In this document: positions 61,065 through 64,000 of the stretch, one piece after another
Numbering within the stretch: position 1 is the first letter of the stretch
Layout of the letters: every line of letters starts with the position of its first letter
Source: an uncultured Lachnospiraceae bacterium
GTDB lineage: Bacteria > Bacillota > Clostridia > Lachnospirales > Lachnospiraceae
NCBI GenBank assembly: GCA_900317555.1
Contig: ONHF01000003.1
Span: forward strand, 82,329 to 146,328
Direction: 5' to 3'
Length of the DNA: 64,000 nt
The notes under the pieces: generated by a model
Told to the model about the DNA's origin: nothing
The model's input: the letters and a program-made list of their open reading frames with translations, nothing else
Database searches by the model: none
Program-made: the position numbers and the translations under genes

Positions 61065-62072
61065 TCACGCTTCCCCGTACCGCCAGCACTTGACCTGATG
61101 CATGCCAAGGATCACGGTCGGCGGATCTGCCTTTCTGCACTGCTCTGTCGCGTACGGACAGCGCGGCCAGAAGGTGCAGCCCTCAATCTTCTCTGTCGGA
61201 TTCGGAACCATGCCTTCAATCTGTTCAAGCCTGCCGCGCTCTTTCGTGATTCTGGGGATCGAACCGATCAGCCCCTTTGTGTACGGATGAAGCGGCTCCT
61301 TGAAAATCACATCGGCCGGCGCTCTTTCGACGACCTTGCCGGTATACATGACAATGACATTGTCGCTGATTTCCCGGATAACGCCGAAATCGTGCGTAAT
61401 CATCAGGACCGACATTCCCTTTTCTTCGTTCAGCTTCCGGATAAGATCCAGAATCTGTGCCTGAATTGTGACATCCAGCGCTGTCGTCGGTTCATCGCAG
61501 ATCAGGATTTCCGGCTCGCAGGCAAGCGCCATGGCAATCATGACACGCTGCTTCATACCACCGGAGAGTTGGTGCGGATATTCCTTCATTCTTTTCTCGG
61601 GACTCGCGATACCGACTTCCTGCATGAGGCGCAGCGCTTCCGAAAGCGCCTCTTTCTTCTTCATGCCCCGGTGCAGAACCAGAGATTCCGCGATCTGGCT
61701 TCCGCAGGTCAGAATCGGATTCAGCGACGTCATCGGTTCCTGAAAGATCATGGAAATCTTGTCACCGCGGATTTTATTCATCTCCTTGTCGGAAAGCTTT
61801 GTCAGATCGGTCCCGTGGAACAGAATCTGTCCCGAAACAATCTCGCCCGGCGGATTCGGAATCAGCCCCATAATTGCGAGCGAAGAGACGCTCTTGCCGC
61901 TGCCGGACTCACCGACGATTCCCTGCTTCTCGCCCGGCATCAAGGTATAGCTCAGGTCGTTGATGGCATGTACCGTTCCTTCCGCCGTATGGAAGTCAAC
62001 GCACAGATGACGCACTTCCAGAATCGGTTTCTGCTGTGCATCTTTCGGCGTCTTCTGCGGATCATAATTCAT
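61065..62072 (-). CDS. Oligopeptide ABC transporter ATPase (OppD/DppD)
   Basis: A 335-residue ATPase with Walker A GESGSGKSV, signature QLSGGMKQRV, Walker B LICDEPTTALDVT and the C-terminal C-T-F-W-P-R-C-P-Y-A-T-E-Q-C. First gene of the peptide operon. It lies 92 bp after the HAD gene terminator. Confidence 0.92.
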   Translation of the reverse strand: MNYDPQKTPKDAQQKPILEVRHLCVDFHTAEGTVHAINDLSYTLMPGEKQGIVGESGSGKSVSSLAIMGLIPNPPGEIVSGQILFHGTDLTKLSDKEMNKIRGDKISMIFQEPMTSLNPILTCGSQIAESLVLHRGMKKKEALSEALRLMQEVGIASPEKRMKEYPHQLSGGMKQRVMIAMALACEPEILICDEPTTALDVTIQAQILDLIRKLNEEKGMSVLMITHDFGVIREISDNVIVMYTGKVVERAPADVIFKEPLHPYTKGLIGSIPRITKERGRLEQIEGMVPNPTEKIEGCTFWPRCPYATEQCRKADPPTVILGMHQVKCWRYGEA

Positions 62073-62124
62073 TGTGGTACCTCTTTAGTGCTGTGCCCTT
62101 TTACCTTGCTAAATCGAAATGTCT

Positions 62125-62158
62125 AAAAAATCAGGAAGCAAGCGCCATTGCTTCCTGA
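62125..62158 (-). terminator. Terminator after the HAD phosphatase gene
   Basis: TCAGGAAGCAA (62131-62141) and TTGCTTCCTGA (62148-62158) form a perfect 11-bp stem with a 6-base loop; on the minus strand TTTTTTAG follows (A tract 62125-62130). It separates the upstream AlkD/HAD genes from the peptide operon. Confidence 0.93.
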
Positions 62159-62254
62159 ACATTTCTGAATTTTAAATGTTATTGTAAAAAATCTCTTTCC
62201 GGATGTCAATACTCTCTATGCATTCTTTATCCGGCGTAAGTTTCCATCAGATCT

Positions 62255-62941
62255 TTATCCGAGGCAATCCCTTACCTGATGCAGATTCGATATGACAAAA
62301 TCGGGCTTCTTATCCCGGGGCGCCGGCAGGCCATCCGGATTATACCAGCAGGTCCTGATGCCCGCATTGATGCCGCCCTGCATATCGCTGGTCAGGGAAT
62401 CGCCGACGATCAGAACCGACGAAAGGTCCGACGGCCCGATCTGCCGGAAAACCTCCTGAAAGAAACCGGCGTTCGGCTTTTCAACGCCGATTTCCTCGGA
62501 CAGGAAAACGCCGTCCATCAGCGCGCCGAAGCCGGATCTTTGGAGCTTCTTTGTCTGCGCGGCAATCGTTCCGTTCGATACGACGTATTGTTTTACCCGG
62601 GAACGCAGATCTTTTACAATCTGCAGGCTGTCATCCCGGTAAACAATTGTATCGCCAAGGCTCTGCTGATACTGCTCATTGAAGGCAGGGGCAAGCTCCG
62701 TATCTATGCCATACTCGCCGAAAAACTGTTCGAAGCGTCCGACAAGCACCTGTTTCTTACTGATTTCATTCCGCTCGAGCCTCTTCCAGAAGCCGTCATT
62801 GATGGCGGAATATCTCGCCACCATCCGGTCCGTGCATTCTCCGAGCCCGAACACCTTGAACAGCGATTTGATCGCCGCGTACTCCGCCGCCTTGAAGTCC
62901 AGCAGTGTTCCGTCCACATCCCACAGAATCGTGTTAATCAT
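62255..62941 (-). CDS. HAD-family phosphatase, YjjG-like
   Basis: A 228-residue haloacid dehalogenase phosphatase resembling YjjG, which hydrolyses non-canonical pyrimidine nucleotides. Motif I W-D-V-D-G-T-L-L-D-F, motif II V-S-N-G-T, and motif III/IV G-V-E-K-P then V-G-D-S-L-T-S-D are all present, with an alpha-helical cap. The start at 62941 (or 62950) overlaps the preceding gene by 8-17 bp. Substrate is not proven. Confidence 0.85.
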   Translation of the reverse strand: MINTILWDVDGTLLDFKAAEYAAIKSLFKVFGLGECTDRMVARYSAINDGFWKRLERNEISKKQVLVGRFEQFFGEYGIDTELAPAFNEQYQQSLGDTIVYRDDSLQIVKDLRSRVKQYVVSNGTIAAQTKKLQRSGFGALMDGVFLSEEIGVEKPNAGFFQEVFRQIGPSDLSSVLIVGDSLTSDMQGGINAGIRTCWYNPDGLPAPRDKKPDFVISNLHQVRDCLG

Positions 62942-63656
62942 CAATCCCATAATCCTCGTATCCGGGCCCCGTCCTCTTTCGCAGCGTTTTCAGATATTCT
63001 TTCCGTTCACCTGGAATCCGATAGCTTTCCACGGCTTTCTGAATTGCCTTTTTATGCGTCCAATCGTCCAGCCTGTGATTTTCGATATACGGCAGTACCG
63101 CGTCGTATTGTTTCGAAAGCGCCGTCGCGAAATACCATGCGATCATCATCCGCACATAGTAGTCTTCGTCCCGGACCGCGGCGACCATTTCCGGATACGC
63201 GGGATCAAACGCTTCATCCAGATAATAACGCATGAGCATGCCGATCGCGAAACGGACCGTATAAGTTTGCCCGGAGGCAAGCCAGCCGCGGATTTCACGC
63301 AGAAGCTCCTCCCTGTGCTTACCGAAAACCGAAGGAGAAAGCTGGTCGCAGGTTGCCCAGTTGTCAACAAACGGCAGAAACTTCCGGACCTTGCACATGC
63401 ACGCGTCATAATCGCGGATGCCGGAAATCAGAAAGGCGTGCAACTGATTTTCGTCAAAATATTGATGCGGCAGATCCTCCAGAAATTCCGCAATATCCTT
63501 CCGCTTCGAAAGCTCTTTCGCATATCTTCGCAGCTGCGGCGTCCTTACGCCGATCACGGTATCCGCCGGCAGCGTAGGGAAGAGCTTTGCCTGAAACTGC
63601 TGATACTGCGAATCCCGCAGCAAAAACAATTCCTTCCTGATTTCTTCACAGATCAT
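62934..63656 (-). CDS. AlkD-like DNA alkylation repair protein
   Basis: A 240-residue HEAT-repeat protein of the DNA alkylation repair (AlkD) family, which flips out and removes alkylated bases. The I-G-V-R-T-P-Q-L-R start, F-V-D-N-W-A-T-C-D (the W-D substrate patch), Y-Y-V-R-M-M-I-A-W-Y-F-A and the tail H-K-K-A-I-Q-K-A are typical. The start at 63656 is used because the upstream open frame is only the shadow of the next gene. It overlaps the HAD gene, so the two are coupled. Confidence 0.87.
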   Translation of the reverse strand: MICEEIRKELFLLRDSQYQQFQAKLFPTLPADTVIGVRTPQLRRYAKELSKRKDIAEFLEDLPHQYFDENQLHAFLISGIRDYDACMCKVRKFLPFVDNWATCDQLSPSVFGKHREELLREIRGWLASGQTYTVRFAIGMLMRYYLDEAFDPAYPEMVAAVRDEDYYVRMMIAWYFATALSKQYDAVLPYIENHRLDDWTHKKAIQKAVESYRIPGERKEYLKTLRKRTGPGYEDYGIDD

Positions 63657-63693
63657 CGGGTTCTCTCTCCGGCTTTTACTTTTACGATATAAA

Positions 63694-64000
63694 TCATTCC
63701 TTCCCGGAAACAAGCAGCTTTTCTCCGTTTGTCGCGATGACATCCCTGTACCAGTAACCGGAATCCTTGATCGTGCGCTTCTGCGTATTGTAGTCCACGT
63801 AGACCAGCCCGAAGCGCTCCGAATACCCGCTTGCCCACTCATAGTTATCCAGAAGGCTCCACTGAAAATATCCCTTTACAGGGACACCACTCTGCGCCGC
63901 GCGCCGCAGTTCCAGCAGATAGCGTTGCAGGAAATCAATACGCTGCGGATCATGCACCCTGCCGTCCAGACTGATCCAGTCCGTGCAGGACATACCGTTC
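63694..64000 (-). CDS. GH1 beta-glucosidase, C-terminal part
   Basis: The last roughly 102 codons of a family 1 beta-glucosidase or 6-phospho-beta-glucosidase. The window edge cuts directly before the motif E-N-G-M-S, whose Glu is the catalytic nucleophile; only its last base is visible. G-Y-F-Q-W-S-L-L-D-N-Y-E-W and the F-G-L-V-Y-V-D segment, with the aglycone-side Trp residues of GH1, follow. Partial gene; the remainder lies outside. Confidence 0.87.
   Translation of the reverse strand, partial: NGMSCTDWISLDGRVHDPQRIDFLQRYLLELRRAAQSGVPVKGYFQWSLLDNYEWASGYSERFGLVYVDYNTQKRTIKDSGYWYRDVIATNGEKLLVSGKE

Overview
The window is one continuous stretch of bacterial chromosome with moderately high GC, about the low to mid 50s percent by eye. 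It looks like a Clostridia member of the Lachnospiraceae type. The reasons are AGGAGG-type ribosome sites with some TTG and GTG starts, lipoproteins with Ala/Gln/Thr-rich linkers, Firmicutes-type control sites (BirA box, PhoP box, lysine riboswitch), a long-form RsmH, an SPFH protein paired with a ribbon-helix-helix protein, an ECF system, and clostridial GH3 and GH1 glucosidases. This is inferred from gene content; no marker gene fixes the species. I saw no rRNA, tRNA, CRISPR array, prophage or intact insertion sequence.

Layout. 1-9.3 kb: two MATE exporters, tcdA coupled to a PfkB sugar kinase, a YkuD L,D-transpeptidase, RsmH and a Uup-type ABC-F protein. 9.4-13.8 kb: bioY behind a BirA-controlled promoter, an AT-richer AbiE toxin-antitoxin pair next to a large nested palindrome, an HRDC protein, and a YfcE-type phosphodiesterase that has lost its middle. 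13.9-20.1 kb: a metal locus in which a Zn/Cd P-type ATPase and a small HMA protein diverge from an ArsR regulator and a heterodimeric ABC exporter. 20.1-24.6 kb: pstS-pstC-pstA-pstB-phoU behind a PhoP box, with an amber codon cutting off the last 23 residues of PhoU. 24.7-29.9 kb: enolase, a cupin, L-lactate dehydrogenase and a YcxB-like membrane protein. 29.9-30.8 kb: about 1 kb without genes, carrying a second copy of the nested palindrome and a degenerate repeat family. 30.9-39.9 kb: GH3-GtrA-GH3, a LytTR/GHKL two-component system and an HD phosphohydrolase. 40.0-45.7 kb: an orphan FeoB-associated Cys-rich peptide, a split divergent ECF transporter, a GT-C type membrane glycosyltransferase and a small membrane protein. 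45.7-52.7 kb: a cytidylate-kinase-like protein, the livKHMGF branched-chain amino acid transporter, and SPFH plus RHH. 52.8-56.2 kb: an amino acid ABC transporter behind a lysine riboswitch and terminator, and a cyclophilin-like protein. 56.2-64 kb: an Opp/Dpp peptide transporter, a YjjG-like HAD phosphatase, an AlkD-like protein and the 3' end of a GH1 beta-glucosidase.

Together the genes describe a fermentative, nutrient-scavenging anaerobe: uptake of phosphate, peptides, branched-chain amino acids, probably lysine, and biotin; glycolysis to lactate; and beta-glucoside hydrolysis. Several systems carry their control signal visibly in the DNA. The most unusual observations are the amber codon in phoU, the internal deletion in the YfcE-type gene, the two-copy nested palindrome family, the riboswitch that assigns the 53-55 kb transporter to lysine, and the membrane-tethered permuted GH3/GtrA/GH3 cassette.
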